In this document: positions 34,201-46,250 of the stretch, piece after piece | How the letters are laid out: every line of letters starts with the position of its first letter | Position numbering within the stretch: the stretch's first letter is position 1 | NCBI GenBank assembly: GCA_018881555.1 | Contig: JACAXG010000108.1 | Location: 2,305,299-2,369,298, forward strand | Direction of reading: 5' to 3' | Source of the DNA: Amblyornis subalaris | Taxonomy: Eukaryota > Chordata > Aves > Passeriformes > Ptilonorhynchidae | Length of the DNA stretch: 64,000 bases | Notes under the pieces: generated by a model | Told to the model about the DNA's origin: nothing | The model's database searches: none | Seen by the model: the letters and a program-made list of their open reading frames with translations, nothing else | Made by a program: the position numbers and the translations under genes

Positions 34201-37200
34201 GAGTAATCTCCATTTCCTACCATGTCGTCACTTTGTTTTATTTTTTTGCATTTTCCATAAAGTTATTCATTAGGGATACAACCTTATACTCCTGGAGGTG
34301 CTCTTTACAGTTTGATATTCATTCACAGGGAGGAATGCATTCCCTCCTTTTCTGCAGCTTGATAAGGATTAGCCAGTGCAGTTACTGCAGAAATAAGCCA
34401 GAAGAAAATATTTCAAAAAACACACTTTTTGTTTAGTACAAAACTTTGTGGACAGCATGCTTGCTCAGCTTTGGAGCTGATGAGTCTCCTCACAGTTGCT
34501 AAACCCATGAACTTTGATTTTCTCTCCCTAGAGGTTATTATAGATTTCCATTGGTCTGTGCATTGAGGAAGTCAAGACTGTATTTTCCATCGATTCCAGC
34601 CTTGCAGAAGTCAATAATCTTAAAGAAAGGCATTTAAAAAGATTCTTTGTGGGCTTTGTTGTAGCTGTTCACCTATTTTTACCCATTAATTATAAAATAC
34701 TGTGCAATTCAGGGGGGTAAGAAGTCAGTTTAAAGGCACTGATGGAACGGAAAATAAGCATTCTGCAGTCAAAGAACTGGAAAATATTGAAGTCCCCCAG
34801 GAGAGTCCATCTGAGAGAGAGCCTTTGTACTGCTTCAAAACAGGAAAACCTACTTCAGCACAACCTCCATAACCTCCCAGAGTTCTAGCAGGTCCTCTCT
34901 CTTGAAATAGCACCCTGACCTTCTATATTTCTCTTTAATCCAAGAGAAGTTTCCCTAAGTAGGAGGCAGAAGTCAGCATTTCAGTCAGGTTCATTCTGCA
35001 TCCAGAGCAGAGTCAGATGAGAGTCCAATGAGGGAGGCTTTCAGTGAGAGAACAAAACACTGAATGGATGCTTCTTAAGTAACACTCATGTCTACGCTAT
35101 GAAAGGATCACACAATAATGTACAGTTCAGAAAACACATAAATAAGTCGAATAACAATGATTTTTTGTTGTTTTTTACTGGTTCTTATTCTACTTCCCCA
35201 GTAAGACCTGCCTATCAGCATCCTGTATCCCCACTATTCAGGTGCACTTGGAACTTTTTGGCTTTATTCCTAATGAAGGAAAGGGTTTAAAAAATCATTT
35301 TCTTTACTTTTTTACTGGCAGGAAAATCCCCACTCTGGTCAGCTCTAACCCTGAGAATAACATGGGCATTTATGAAGTGTTAAATATCCTGCAAGGGCAA
35401 TTTAATCTAATATTATCTAAGTTTACCAGAAATTTTACTTCTACCATTGTATTCTTTAAGGTGTTCAGACTTATTCAGACTTGGAACTCATACCGGACAC
35501 AGGAATAAAAATTTAAAACTGGTGCTTTGAGGTTTGGGGCTCATTTTAAATAGATTTTTGAATAATCTCCCAACATTTTGTCAAGCACACAAAACAAAAT
35601 GCTGCAAACATTAATAGTTACTCAGCACTACTTCACAACCATTCCGTGCCAATGCTTAACCTCCTCACCACAAATATGATCTTTTTTTCTGTACCAAGAA
35701 AAATTACCAGACTACTCCCATGGGAATGTATAACAAATGACTCAAAATACAGTGGAAAACTATTATGCAGAAAGCATTCACACAAGGACACTACAGATAA
35801 AAAATAACAAGGAAATTATGGTTAAAGTAATACCAGGAATACTCTCTTCCAAAAGATGTGGGAGAGGATCAGAGCAGAGGTTGCCACAAGAGCCAAGGCT
35901 AAAGAAAGTCAATGTGGCCTTTTGCCTGCAGATTAGTGATAAAAAGACGAGATCAATAGACCTACAAGATCAGGTTCAGATGCAGCTTTAACCTGTTCTC
36001 ATGTTAAAGTATTACTTATGGTGATTTAGCTATCAGAAATTGCTTGAGTAGTTTGGCATTATTACTTGCAATATCGTCCGTATTTTAGTAGAGTCGAATG
36101 TATAAAAATTGATGTGGATACAGTGCTTAGCAGATCCTTTTTTTTCCAAGTCACACAGAAATACTCAGTCATACTTCTAGATTTTGTATATACTGGTATA
36201 AAAAATCAGCCTTTATATTTATGACACACAGCTCAGAGGCACATAAGATTACTGAGTATACCTTCCTTTAAAAATATGAGTTGCTAATAATATTCCACAA
36301 AATTGTACTGTATCTGGAGATGCTTTCATGCTTTTCACCAGCTTCTTGCAAGTTCTCCAAGAGCTTCATGCTACAAATGTCTCATTGTAATTACACTTAC
36401 CCAAATAATGTGGTTTTAGCCTTAGCTAAAAAAAATACAAAAAACACATTATGTCGTCATAATTTGGTCGTTTTTACTATGGAAACTTTTTGTGTTCTAC
36501 AGAGATAATTCAATCCAGCTTTATTCTGTCTGGAGACACAACAATTTCAGGACAACTATTTGGATAGTTTCACTCCATTACTTTCAAAGTAACCGAGTAG
36601 ACCACACTAATGTACTGACATCTCAAAGATGCGCGGAAAATTCAGATGTTCAAGCAAGTTCCAAAACACATCAGTGCAGCTGAGGTCCTTCGTTTTGTCA
36701 AGAGTAAAAGAGGGTTAAAAAAAAATATGTATTAAAAATCCAGAACTAGTAGAGGATGGTAAAAGCAATAGATAAATATCCTGGCAGTGAGCAAGCTCCA
36801 TACTCTGTCAAGAGCACATTGACAAAAACAGGACATTTTATGGGTATATAGAATGCATGTGTAGGCTGAGCAGCACAGAATGGAGGAATGACATGTGGGA
36901 AGAACAAGTGGGTCAACATGGCAAAAATGTGGGGTGGTGCAGCTGGGACAGGAAGCCAGCACTACTAGAAGGGATTCAATGTGGGGAAAAAAAACCAGTT
37001 TCATCCAGACTGCAAGCAAAACTTAATGATAAGAGCTAAGCAGTCTTCCATCAAGCACTCACTGACAGAAACACCGAAAATCTCAAGGCCATTTAGAGTT
37101 TTCCATCCATCATATTGAGCTTCTCTTTCTCCCGCAGTAATGTTTTTTAAATGCATTCTGAATAAATCTGCTGTTACCTGACAGTTTTTAGCTGTAGTTT

Positions 37201-39829
37201 CAACTTGGTCGCTATCACACAATTAAAACAAAGTAACGGCAGCATCATGGACAGGAGCCCAGAAAAAAAGACCTTTTTGTCCACAGTCTTCAGGGAAGGA
37301 AAGCATAAAATGTTGATGTTCTGCTGACAGGTCCTGTAAAACAAGTAATCGTGTAGGTACCTGATATATGAGACCATTGTCATGTTCAAGGGAAACACTG
37401 GAGGGAGGCAACTTCATATATCAGAAACTTTCATTTCTTTCTTTTGTTAGGCGATTTCTCCTCTATTCAGTACAGAAAATAGGGTACAGACCCTACTCCA
37501 GTAACTGTACTCAAGGATTAAGGTCAGTAGATTTATATTGTAATTTTAAATACAGTTGATCCGGTGGATTCCACATGAAGTCTCCTGCTCCAGCCTCCAT
37601 GAAGACAACAGGCATTTGTGGAGAGACACCAGTTGTTCCTGATATGCTCAATTCCCCCAAGGTTCCAGCCCCTGACCATTTAGCTGTGAACTCAGCTCTT
37701 TATCTTGATCTCTCCCTAGACTGAATTTTACAGGAGCAAAATCCCAAGAGACAAGGAGGGGAGAAATAACTCATCTCTACCCTTCTTTATGCCCCACTCA
37801 CCTTGATGAAAACAGACAAACCACGGCCCAAAGAAACTCCTTTCGTTCTGAAAATGCAGTTCTCTCAAATTAGAATGATTTGTTCAAATGGAGCAGATTG
37901 CTGGATATTGGCAAATCTGGGTATTCATTCTGCCAGTTTAAAGCACTGGGAGTGTGCACACACACAATGCACATACACACACAAGCTGCTGAGCAGGACA
38001 ATTCTTCAGCATGAAATAGTTTGATTACATTTTCACCAGACTGACTCAAATTTTTCATTTTGACAAAACACACTCATTTTTAAGTTGTTCTATTCCTTTT
38101 CTTCTTGCAATTTCAAACATAGGTGTTTTGCACATATTCTGCTGTTCAGGGACCTCAGCAGACTCCATCCTTTTCTCCTGCCTTTAGGACAAGCACAATT
38201 AAAGTATTCTCAGGAGACATAGTAGCCAAGGTTAGCTTCTGTATTTCTGACACAAATGAAGCGGGAAAATAAACTTGGGTTAAACTTTATAACCTTCATG
38301 GAGCACTTCTATTATATTTTCATGCAGCTGCACAACAATAAAGCTGCCAAAGACAAAAAAAAGATCCAAAAATCACTATACTATCGGTTTAAATGTGGTA
38401 GGCTCAAACCTGTCATTATTACATTGGTATCAAACTAATTTTCAGGGATCTGAGTTCCATGCATGCCAATTAAAAAAAAAATCCAGCTCTTCAAATCTGA
38501 ACAGATAGTTGATAAATAATTTATTTTTAAGCTTAAATTCCCACTGACCTCATTATGACCTTAGGGTTTAAGAGGAACGCCAAAAAAAAAAAGGGAATTT
38601 TGTTATCCAGAAATCTTTCGTTGAAAGGAAGCACAAAGGGTGGATATTCATCTGTTGAACAATTCACAGAAGTTTTGAGGGATAATATGTAAAACATGCA
38701 TTGATTTCCCCTTCAAATTTCAAACACATCACATTTCTTTCAGTAGAAATTGAGACAAACTGTGGAATTATTTGGAGAACAAATTCTTCTGACCTTTCTG
38801 TAGTTATTTTGCAGCAAAGTTTTCCAGTTACATCTATCACACAACATAAAATGCTCTTAAGAAAGTGTTAGAAAAATCCCAGCAGTGGTGCTAAAATGTA
38901 TGTAAACTAGTAACTCACACACTAAAAATATTTGTATTTTTACAAGTAAGAAATTGGGAAAAAAAATCATATTGGTATCAAACTATAAGTACAGCCAATA
39001 AAATAACATGTTACAAGCCATGCTACGTGGCTTTCCAAAATTGTGCTATTTGTCACATATATGCAAACTAATAAAAATACTCTGCGTGCTTCTCCCCTCA
39101 GACTCATGAAATATTTTTATCAAGATACAAATATGACAGGCACATTCTCTCTTCATTGAGAAAACAACTGAGAGGTGACTCATTCCATACTATGCATCTA
39201 TCTCTGACCCAGCAGTATGAAGAAAGGAAGGGCTCTTTAGACTTAAACATAATAAAGAAAATTCTAAATCAATCTTATCCAAGCCTTTCTCCCGAGCTCA
39301 ATGAAGATAACCCTCTTTGTTAATAAAGACACTTCAGAAACACATTTCATGTCCTGATTTTTTCCTGGGACTCTGGTAAAACCAATGTAAATATTCTCCC
39401 ATGCTTTCAATGGAATTCAATAGATAACACCTTTTAAAATAGGTATTTCTTTTTTAACACAAAGCAAACTCTAAAGCCAAATAAGAGAGCAACTGCACCA
39501 AGATATCCTTTAAGCAACTAAAGAAGTACCTCACAAACCTGCATGGCTGCTTTCGTAACATGGAATCCATGTTCATTTGTCCTGAGCAAGCACTTGAACG
39601 TGAATTTTTTAGGCTATATAGACTGGATCAGTGATTCTTATCAGTGAACCATCATGTATTATTAAATTAGTGCTACTTTTCTTGACACCTATAACAAGGA
39701 CTTATTAACATTTCATTTGTCCAGAAATTGCTCATCATTGATGCTATTCAATGGGAATATTAGAAAGTCTCAACAAGCAAGTTCTATACAAAAGGAAGAG
39801 GGAAAGTATATCAATTTCTAGGTATATCA
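34201..39829. other. unique AT-rich sequence, no gene seen
   Basis: About 5.6 kb without a recognised exon, RNA gene or transposon. A short CA repeat lies at about 37957-37982. Near 38461-38592 there are two short A runs. Confidence 0.4.
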
Positions 39830-39830
39830 C

Positions 39831-39862
<32 letters not shown>
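39830..39862. repeat. TA dinucleotide repeat
   Basis: A TATATA run of about 33 bp with a single TG interruption, flanked by AT-rich unique sequence. Confidence 0.95.
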
Positions 39863-40479
39863 ACCATAAATATATCACTACTACTATTGTGCTCAATAAA
39901 ACCTCATCCTTTTAACTAATTCAGTCAACAGCATCAATATAAATGTACAAACAGTCTGCTTATTAAATCTTAAATTTATCCATCTAGAAAATGAACAGTG
40001 CGATGTTTATGTGTAAAACATGCCCTTTTTCACCTGTGAATTTACGCATTTTTGGCTATATTATTTATGTGCCATCAAAAAGTTCTTAATGACAGTGAAA
40101 AGGGACCAGAAAGGCAAGAATTAGCAAGAAGGAAGCTCTGTCTACTTTGGTGTTGCTCAGGAAAGAATTAATACTTCAGACTCAGAGCAAGTGGGACAAA
40201 GAACCTCTAACTAATTTTATATTCATCCTGGGTGTAATTACAAAAATAAATACAATGGAAGTCAGTGAAATAAACCTAAAATATTGTGTTAATTAGGCCC
40301 TTTTTTAGTAAGAATAAAATAGCGATGAACACACAGAATGTCCTTATAGGACTCAGATTTACTTCTCATCTATCCAGAGAGAGCCATTCCAAATGCATGT
40401 ACAATTTTCCTTGAAAGATGCAAAAATTAGAACACTTTTTTCTCTAAAAATGTCTCATTTGTAAACTTTTGATTCCCAG
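39863..40479. other. unique AT-rich sequence, no gene seen
   Basis: No recognised repeat or exon. Confidence 0.45.
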
Positions 40480-41040
40480 ACATGCTGCATTAACGTGAAC
40501 ATTCTGAACCTTGCAAAGCAAAACATTCACGAGGTTTTGTCCAGTCACTTGCGTCTTCGCTGTGGCATGGACCCGTTTCAAACCTAAAATATTAAGCCCA
40601 TGTTCAAGCACTTAAGTAAGACTGAATTATCTATAGTATAAATACTCTGAGAGTGCTGTGCTAGGGTTGACACCGGTTTGGAAATCAGAAAGAAAAGCAC
40701 AAAGATTCCGATTTTAAAAATGCCAGGAAATCTGTGGTTTATGAGCAGAGTTAGAAAATCCACACAACACTGCACAGCGTCACAGTGATAAATCATGTCA
40801 GCTGGCACCAGCGCTGCAAACAGGAACTCCTCCTCCTCTTGAAGGGAAACCTGGGCATTAAATAAAACCATTCCATTGCATAAAAAGCAGGCATATGTGA
40901 ACAACTAATTTTGGCAATTAAGAAAACCCAGGTGGCTCGTGTTTGTTGGTTTAAAAAACACCTTCTCATTTAGTGCTATAAATCAAGAGTAATTGCATTA
41001 AAAATTAAGAAATCAAACCAGTACAGCGAGGCAGATCCAC
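40480..41040. promoter_or_regulatory. candidate conserved non-coding element
   Basis: Transposon-free sequence with CpG-bearing islets (CACTTGCGTCTTCGCTGTGG, GACACCGG). At its right end it has a run of homeodomain-type and bHLH-type motifs: AACTAATTTTGGCAATTAAG, CCAGGTGGC, GTAATTGCATTAAAAATTAA. A 106-codon minus-strand frame overlaps it but has no domain. Inference from composition only. Confidence 0.25.
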
Positions 41041-41237
41041 TTAGAGTTATCTAGAAAGCAGAATTTCAATCCCAGGGGAATCTCTGACACTTCAACACTA
41101 AATTCAATGTCAAAATAGGAGGCAAGTCAATATATAATACATTTTAGAGGGCTTTCTTTATTTTGCAATACTGATTAAAAGAAACCACCTCCATTTGAAA
41201 TGTTCAGCATTTTTAAAGCCAAAGAGGGTGAGGCAGA
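41041..41237. other. unique sequence
   Basis: Nothing recognised between the candidate regulatory block and the CR1 tail. Confidence 0.45.
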
Positions 41238-41279
41238 GTTTGGGGTTGGAATTAAATGATCCATTCTATGATTCTATGA
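41238..41279 (+). mobile_element. CR1 LINE extreme 3' tail
   Basis: GGGGTTGGAATTAAATGATCC followed by ATTCTATGATTCTATGA gives the final ~40 bp of CR1 with two copies of the 8-bp terminal repeat. It is an extremely short 5'-truncated insertion. Confidence 0.85.
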
Positions 41280-42569
41280 GGTGCAATTTTTGAAATTTCC
41301 TACAGATAAACAGAAGTCCATTCACAAATCGTCATTTACTAATAAAAACATGCAACTATCAATAGCTCATATCTTAATCAGAAGGACTCTTGTATAAGCT
41401 TTAACACCACTTTAAGACTACTGGGTTTGTTAATGAACTATTATTTTATTGTTCCACAATGTAATCAGTGAACTGTGTCGACAGTTCTCATTCTTGTCAC
41501 ACGAAGCCAATTTATCAGGTAAAGCAGTGTTTTCCCAGGTCCCAGGTTCCTTGGTAGCTTACTCAGGGAAAAAGACTATAAGAATTTTCTTATTATAAAT
41601 TAATGAAGATATATATAATTATATCATTTTCCCCGTGTATAAAAACATACATTCATGATTCATCTTCTGAAACAGTCTCTCTTCATTCCATAGCTCCTTT
41701 GTATTTATGGCATATTACAGATATTCCTTACAGCAGCTGTAATGTATTTATCAACAGAAACTCTAAGTTTATTCAGATATATGCAGAGAAATGTAATCTA
41801 TTCTGCTCCTTTTTCTTCACAAGCACAGCTGGATTTGTCTTTTCTCTGAGCCCTCTGGTATGATGCAGAATAAACAGCAGCTTTTGGCTTTGGGTCAGGC
41901 CCATGGGACAGAGATATAAATCTGTCCTGTTGTCACACCATGGGTAAAATTGTTCTTGGCAGAACAAAAATTAGCCTAATATTTCATGATGTATTTTTAA
42001 TTTTTATATCCTGTCTTCTTAATTTTCTGTTCTGTAATTTCTCATAGAGAGACTAAACCAGATAATAACACAAAATCTGTCATCTTGGACCGTGCAGGAG
42101 TCATGAGCATCACGCCCCTTGACTTGTGACTCGTGTCTGCAAGGTTCTTGGCCACTTTCTACTGATGGAGAACGTTCTTGTAAAGTTGGAAAAGCTTCAG
42201 AAAACTCGAATACTCAGAGACTGCCTTCAAGGCTGCTCTGCTATGACACGATGCAACCTGGGAGCAGACTGCTAGGAAGAGTCCTGTGAGGAGCCTTTCC
42301 CTGCATGCAGAGTTGTCACCATTGCTCCCACCTTGATTTCTCTTGCAGAACAGCTCTGTCCTTTTGCTCCCTGACTCTTGCTCTTCAACTTTTTGGGAAT
42401 GTTGGTAGCTTCTTATGCCCTGTCTTATCCATCCTAATTAACTTGGGACACCTGACAATGACATAACACACTCTGCATCCAAGACAGGTCATCTCTGACC
42501 AAGTGGATATAACCAGGGAGATTTTTGAAACTTGTTAACTACACATGAAGAAGTAGAATTTAACTTTGA
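41280..42569. other. unique sequence; may include the diverged start of the following LTR
   Basis: No exon is recognised. The part after about 42430 (ATATAACCAGGGAGATTTTTG, AACTTGTTAACTACACATG) could be the U3 start of the ERVL-type LTR that follows, but I cannot place the boundary by eye. Confidence 0.35.
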
Positions 42570-43078
42570 ATGGAATTAAACCAGAAACAGTCAAGGAAAA
42601 GAGACCCATGCTTGAGCAGTTCATGAAGAACTGCAGCTTGTGGGAAGTACTCACTTTGGAGAAGTTCATGGAGGACTGCGTCCTGTGGTAGGAACACACA
42701 CTGGAGCAGGGAAAGGAGTCCTCTCCTTGAGGAGAAAGCAGGAGAAAAACAACGTGTTATAAACTGACCATAATTCCCATTCCCTGTCTCTCTGTGCCAG
42801 TGAGGAGCAGGAGGCAGAGCCCAGGAAGGAGGGACAGACGGGGGGAAGGTGGTTTTAGGATTTCTTTTAATTCTCATTAACCTTCTTTAGATTTTGAATG
42901 GTAATAAAGTCAACTAATTTCCCCAAGTCAAACCTGTTTTGCCCATGAGAGTGACTGGTGATTGATCTCTCCCTGCTCCTATCTCAATCCATGAGGCTTT
43001 CATTAGATTTTCTCGCCCCTGCCCAGCTGATGAGGGGAGGAATAAAGCAGTTTTGGTAGGCAACCCGTCCCAGGTGTA
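42570..43078 (+). mobile_element. ERVL-type solo LTR
   Basis: Matches in order a very common avian ERVL-class LTR. It has U3 repeats around GAGCAGTTCATGAAGAACTG and GAAGTTCATGGAGGACTGCG, then GGAGTCCTCTCCTTGAGGAG, ACAACGTGTTATAAACTGAC and CCCATTCCCTGTCTCTCTGTG. A polyadenylation-type GGTAATAAAGTCAACTAATT lies near 42900. The U5 contains TTTCCCCAAGTCAAACCTG, TTTTGCCCATGAGAGTGA, AGGCTTTCATTAGATTTTCTC and CAGCTGATGAGGGGAGGAAT. The end at GTAGGCAACCCGTCCC is diverged. No gag or pol sequence follows, so it is a solo or truncated LTR. Such LTRs can carry promoter activity, but nothing here shows it is used. The 105-codon minus-strand frame here reflects the internal repeats. Confidence 0.85.
42615..42709 (+). 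repeat. ~47-bp tandem repeat inside the LTR U3
   Basis: Two diverged units start at AGCAGTTCATGAAGAACTGC and AAGTTCATGGAGGACTGCG, with a partial earlier unit before 42615. Variable U3 repeats of this kind are known in this LTR family. In retroviruses, repeats in U3 often act as enhancers (general knowledge, not shown here). Confidence 0.7.
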
Positions 43079-43671
43079 TAATCCATGGAGGTGAGGAGGA
43101 GTTCGCCTGGCTGATTCCCACTCACCAGCATTATGCACACCAGGCAAGCTGCTGATCATTTTCTGATGGAAACACCAGTTGGGAAAATCAAGCAAAAGCA
43201 ATCTCCTAATTACACAGGTTAATCTCCTGCTCCTATTTACATGCAGAAAGAAGATGGCAATCAAGACATAGGCTTACTGCTGGAAGAAGTGAATGCCAGG
43301 GTCTCCAATTCTCAGAGTAAAATCTGGGGTTGACAATATTGTGAAAAGCTGTCATTTACCTTTGGTTTTTAACAAAGTGTGTATATATACAGTATGTGGG
43401 CTTGAAGCTTTTTTCCTGAACAGTAATTTTCCTAGCAACATCTGCTGGTTTTTTATCTGCTATTTGTGCATGCAGCCTACTTACTCACATTATGGCCTGT
43501 AAATAATGCATATCTTTCTATTTATTTTCACTTAGCCGGCTGAAATGGGTTTTCTTGAATAAGCAGCATCCATTTAAGGAATGCTGCAATAAAATTTAAC
43601 ACATCTTCCTGGTAGCATTCTGCATCTAAAGAAAGTTGTGTAGAATGGAGCTTTATTCCAGGTAAATCAAG
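43079..43671. other. unique sequence, no gene seen
   Basis: No recognised repeat or exon between the ERVL LTR and the CR1 copy. Confidence 0.4.
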
Positions 43672-44114
43672 AATCATAGAATGGCTTAGGTTGGAAATGA
43701 TCTCTAATATCATTGAGTCCAGCTTTTAACCCAGCACTGCCAAGCCCATCACTGAACCATGTCTCTGAGTGCCACACCTACATGTGTTTTAAATACCTCC
43801 AGGGATGCTGACTCAACCACTTCCCTGGGCACCCTGTTATAATGCTTGACAACAATTTCAGTGAAGAATTTTTTCCTAATATCCAATTGAAACCTCCACT
43901 GGCAGAACCTGACACCATTTTGCTTGTTACTTGGGAGAAGAGACCAACATCTGCCTTGCTACAAACTCCTTTCACGTAGTTGTAAAGAGTGATAAGACCT
44001 CTCTGAGCTTTTCAGGTAACTGTAGAGAGTGATAAAGTGCCCTCTGAGCCTCCTTTTTTCCAGGTTAAAGAACCCCAGTACCCTCAGCTGCTCCTCATAA
44101 GACTTGTGCTCTGA
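43672..44114 (-). mobile_element. CR1 LINE 3' fragment, antisense
   Basis: Read on the plus strand it starts with the reverse complement of the CR1 tail (AATCATAGAATGGCTTAGGTTGG). It continues through ACCTCCAGGGATGCTGACTC, AACCACTTCCCTGGGCACCC and GTGAAGAATTTTTTCCTAATATCC, and ends in CTCAGCTGCTCCTCATAAGA. The order and orientation are consistent with one insertion that keeps its true 3' end. It carries a 40-bp tandem duplication (separate entry). Reading frames across it are not coding. Confidence 0.95.
43971..44050 (+). repeat. 40-bp tandem duplication inside CR1
   Basis: Positions 43971-44010 and 44011-44050 are adjacent 40-bp units. Both follow TTCA-GTA-TGTA-AGAGTGATAA-...-CTCTGAGC. The CR1 consensus has this segment only once, so the second copy arose by local duplication in this insertion or in its source copy. 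Confidence 0.8.
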
Positions 44115-45155
44115 GCAACTTAAAATAAAAACAAAATTGATAAAAGGAAGGAGAAAGAAAAAAAAAAAGTCTTTAAATTGAAAAGATCTTAAGGCATAAC
44201 TGGCTAAAGGGTCAGGAAAAGTGGTCAAAGACTGGCAGTCAGCAAGCAGTGCAGAAGGGAAAGCAAGACTGGCTAAATCCAAAGGATTAATATTCATCTC
44301 CTGTTTTCCCATTAACTCCAATTAACCAGTCAAAGAGTATTAATAGCAGTACGAGAATGGAACTAGAGCATTAAATAGGTTTTAGATGAAGTTCAAAATC
44401 CTAAAATTATATAGCCATAGGTCACAGCTCCATGTTCTGTTCCCAGCTCTGCCATTCACCGGCAAGGAAAGTGGCCCATCTTGCTTTGATATTGGTTTAT
44501 TCAGGGCTACCAAGGGGACCTTCCATATCCACCCACAGTCTCTAAAGTACAAAAAAATTCTAATTATTGATGGAAAAAATTGCATAAACACTAAGGGAGG
44601 ATATTTGTTTGGGAGTTAACACTGAGTCTGTCCACTGCCAGTACCACTTGGTGCTACACAGACATGGGAGACAGAATTTGCTGGGCAGGAGTGCACCCAA
44701 AACTGAAGCATTCCTCAAATTAAAATGTGTTTGTCGAAGCAAGATCAGCCTATTTATTTCACATAAATTCTCAGGGGTTTTTTTGCTTCAAGGTACGTTC
44801 TTTAAATATATCAAGACTCCAGTCGTAACAGGTCTGACTAATAACACTGTGTTCCACGTTTCACATTAATTTCCCTTTTTTCTTACTAACCAGCTTTTCC
44901 ATCTGAATTTAAAAATGAAAAAGCCTCAACATCCAAACACTGGGTACAAATAGCTGACAGTCTAGTAGACTAAAGCTTGGTGAGACCGCATTATCATACC
45001 AGTTAGAGGTCTTTCTCTGGGCTAGTGAAATTCACTGCAACTAAATCCATTTCTCATAGCCCAACTAAATGCATTTCTCATGTATTTACATAACAGAAAA
45101 ACTTTAACTTTCAAGGGAAAAAATCCTAATTAGTTTTTATTTAGACTTCTCAAGT
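44115..45155. other. unique sequence, no gene seen
   Basis: No recognised repeat or exon. An A-rich run lies near 44157-44168. Confidence 0.4.
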
Positions 45156-46250
45156 CTGTGGAAAGATGGCTGGGGGTAAAATTAGAGGAAACGGGTAAGT
45201 TATACTCACATCCTAACGTAAGTTATAACAATAGGGGAATCATAGGGAACAAAGCCTGTTCCAGGATGACTCCCCATACACACGATCTGCAACCATAGCC
45301 CCTGCTGGGGGGGATGGAACGGAGGGTGGAGCGGAGTGGAAACACCGGGGCCAAGTTCCGTTAAAGACCTTGCAGGGAGGGGAACTCGATGGTGCTTTGC
45401 AGCTGATAAACTGCACAGGGCCTGTCAGCCAAGGGAGANGGGAGATGCCTTGTGGCTGAGCCAGGAACTGTGGCAAAATCACTCTCCTCAGATGAACTTG
45501 GNTCATTATAACACCATTGTATGAACACAGACCTCCATCCCAAAGTCACCCACCTCCAAGGTACGACCACCCCTCACTGGGCACGCGCTCTGTATTTTAT
45601 TGACTACACCTTTGAGAGCAAAGTGAGAGAATTTTACACCTATCGGTAACAAAGGTATGTATAACTAAGGGTCACTCAAGCTCCACCTAAACATAAAGAA
45701 ATAGTATAAAAGTAAGCTGAGAACGGGGGTAAGTTAGGGAAGACTCCACTGTAATTACCGGGATCAGTGAATGGCTGAACCTATCTTCTTCCCCCATGGG
45801 TAAGAAGCGTGCTCTGAGTGCACTGAACACTTTTACTGGGAATTAGAGCTTCTCTGTGATTGCTTTGAATACATTTCTGCAGTCAGATACTGTCACTGGC
45901 AGTCCCAAACCTTAACCTGTCCCAATTTTCTATTAATAAGGAGTGTTATTCCACGAACCGTCAGTGTGAGTCCTTCCTGGGCGCTGGCAGTCACCAGCAG
46001 CAAGGAACACAATCGAATAAAGTGGGTGAGCTGCTGAGGGGTCAGAAAGTGGAAAGACACATTAAGGGGTTTCCCTTCTGCTGCTGGGGTGTGTCCCTGA
46101 ATAAGTCAGTCGACCCACCCTCTGATCCAGCAGGACTGTTCAGTGAAGAATCCCTGTAATGGGACGCTGACGGACCGATCGGGCACAAGGGTCTCAGCTT
46201 TCCTGGGACACTGACAGACAAATCAGGAACTAAGGGTCAAGGAAATCTCC
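45156..46250 (+). mobile_element. probable ERV LTR plus leader sequence
   Basis: A GC-richer, CpG-containing block differs sharply from the AT-rich flanks. A plausible LTR runs from TGTGGAAAGATGGC to about TTCCACGAACCGTCA near 45963, giving TG...CA ends and about 800 bp. It contains a G-rich U3 part near 45307-45350 and a TATA-type AGTATAAAAGTAAGCTGAG near 45705. Downstream, an R/U5-like part includes GAACACTTTTACTGGGAATT and TGAATACATTTCTGCAGTCAG. The sequence after it (CAGTGTGAGTCCTTCCTGG onward to about 46250) looks like untranslated leader and includes two imperfect ~42-bp repeats. No primer binding site is clear, and no gag or pol frame is seen. The family is not named, and the boundaries are approximate. 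Confidence 0.55.
46160..46245 (+). repeat. two imperfect ~42-bp tandem units in ERV leader
   Basis: Both units begin TGGGAC-CTGAC-GAC and run through an AAGGGTC core. The first is 46160-46203 and the second starts at 46204. Identity is perhaps three quarters by eye. Confidence 0.65.

Noticed and set aside
40584..40904. 106-codon minus-strand frame
   Set aside because: No domain, poor codon regularity, and it overlaps a block better explained as non-coding regulatory sequence.
42560..42877. 105-codon minus-strand frame with repeated LHELL motifs
   Set aside because: The repeats are the U3 tandem units of the ERVL-type LTR read antisense.
43959..44321. 120-codon minus-strand frame
   Set aside because: Its C-terminal half is a translation of CR1 ([16 protein letters not shown] string) and the rest is unique DNA with no domain.
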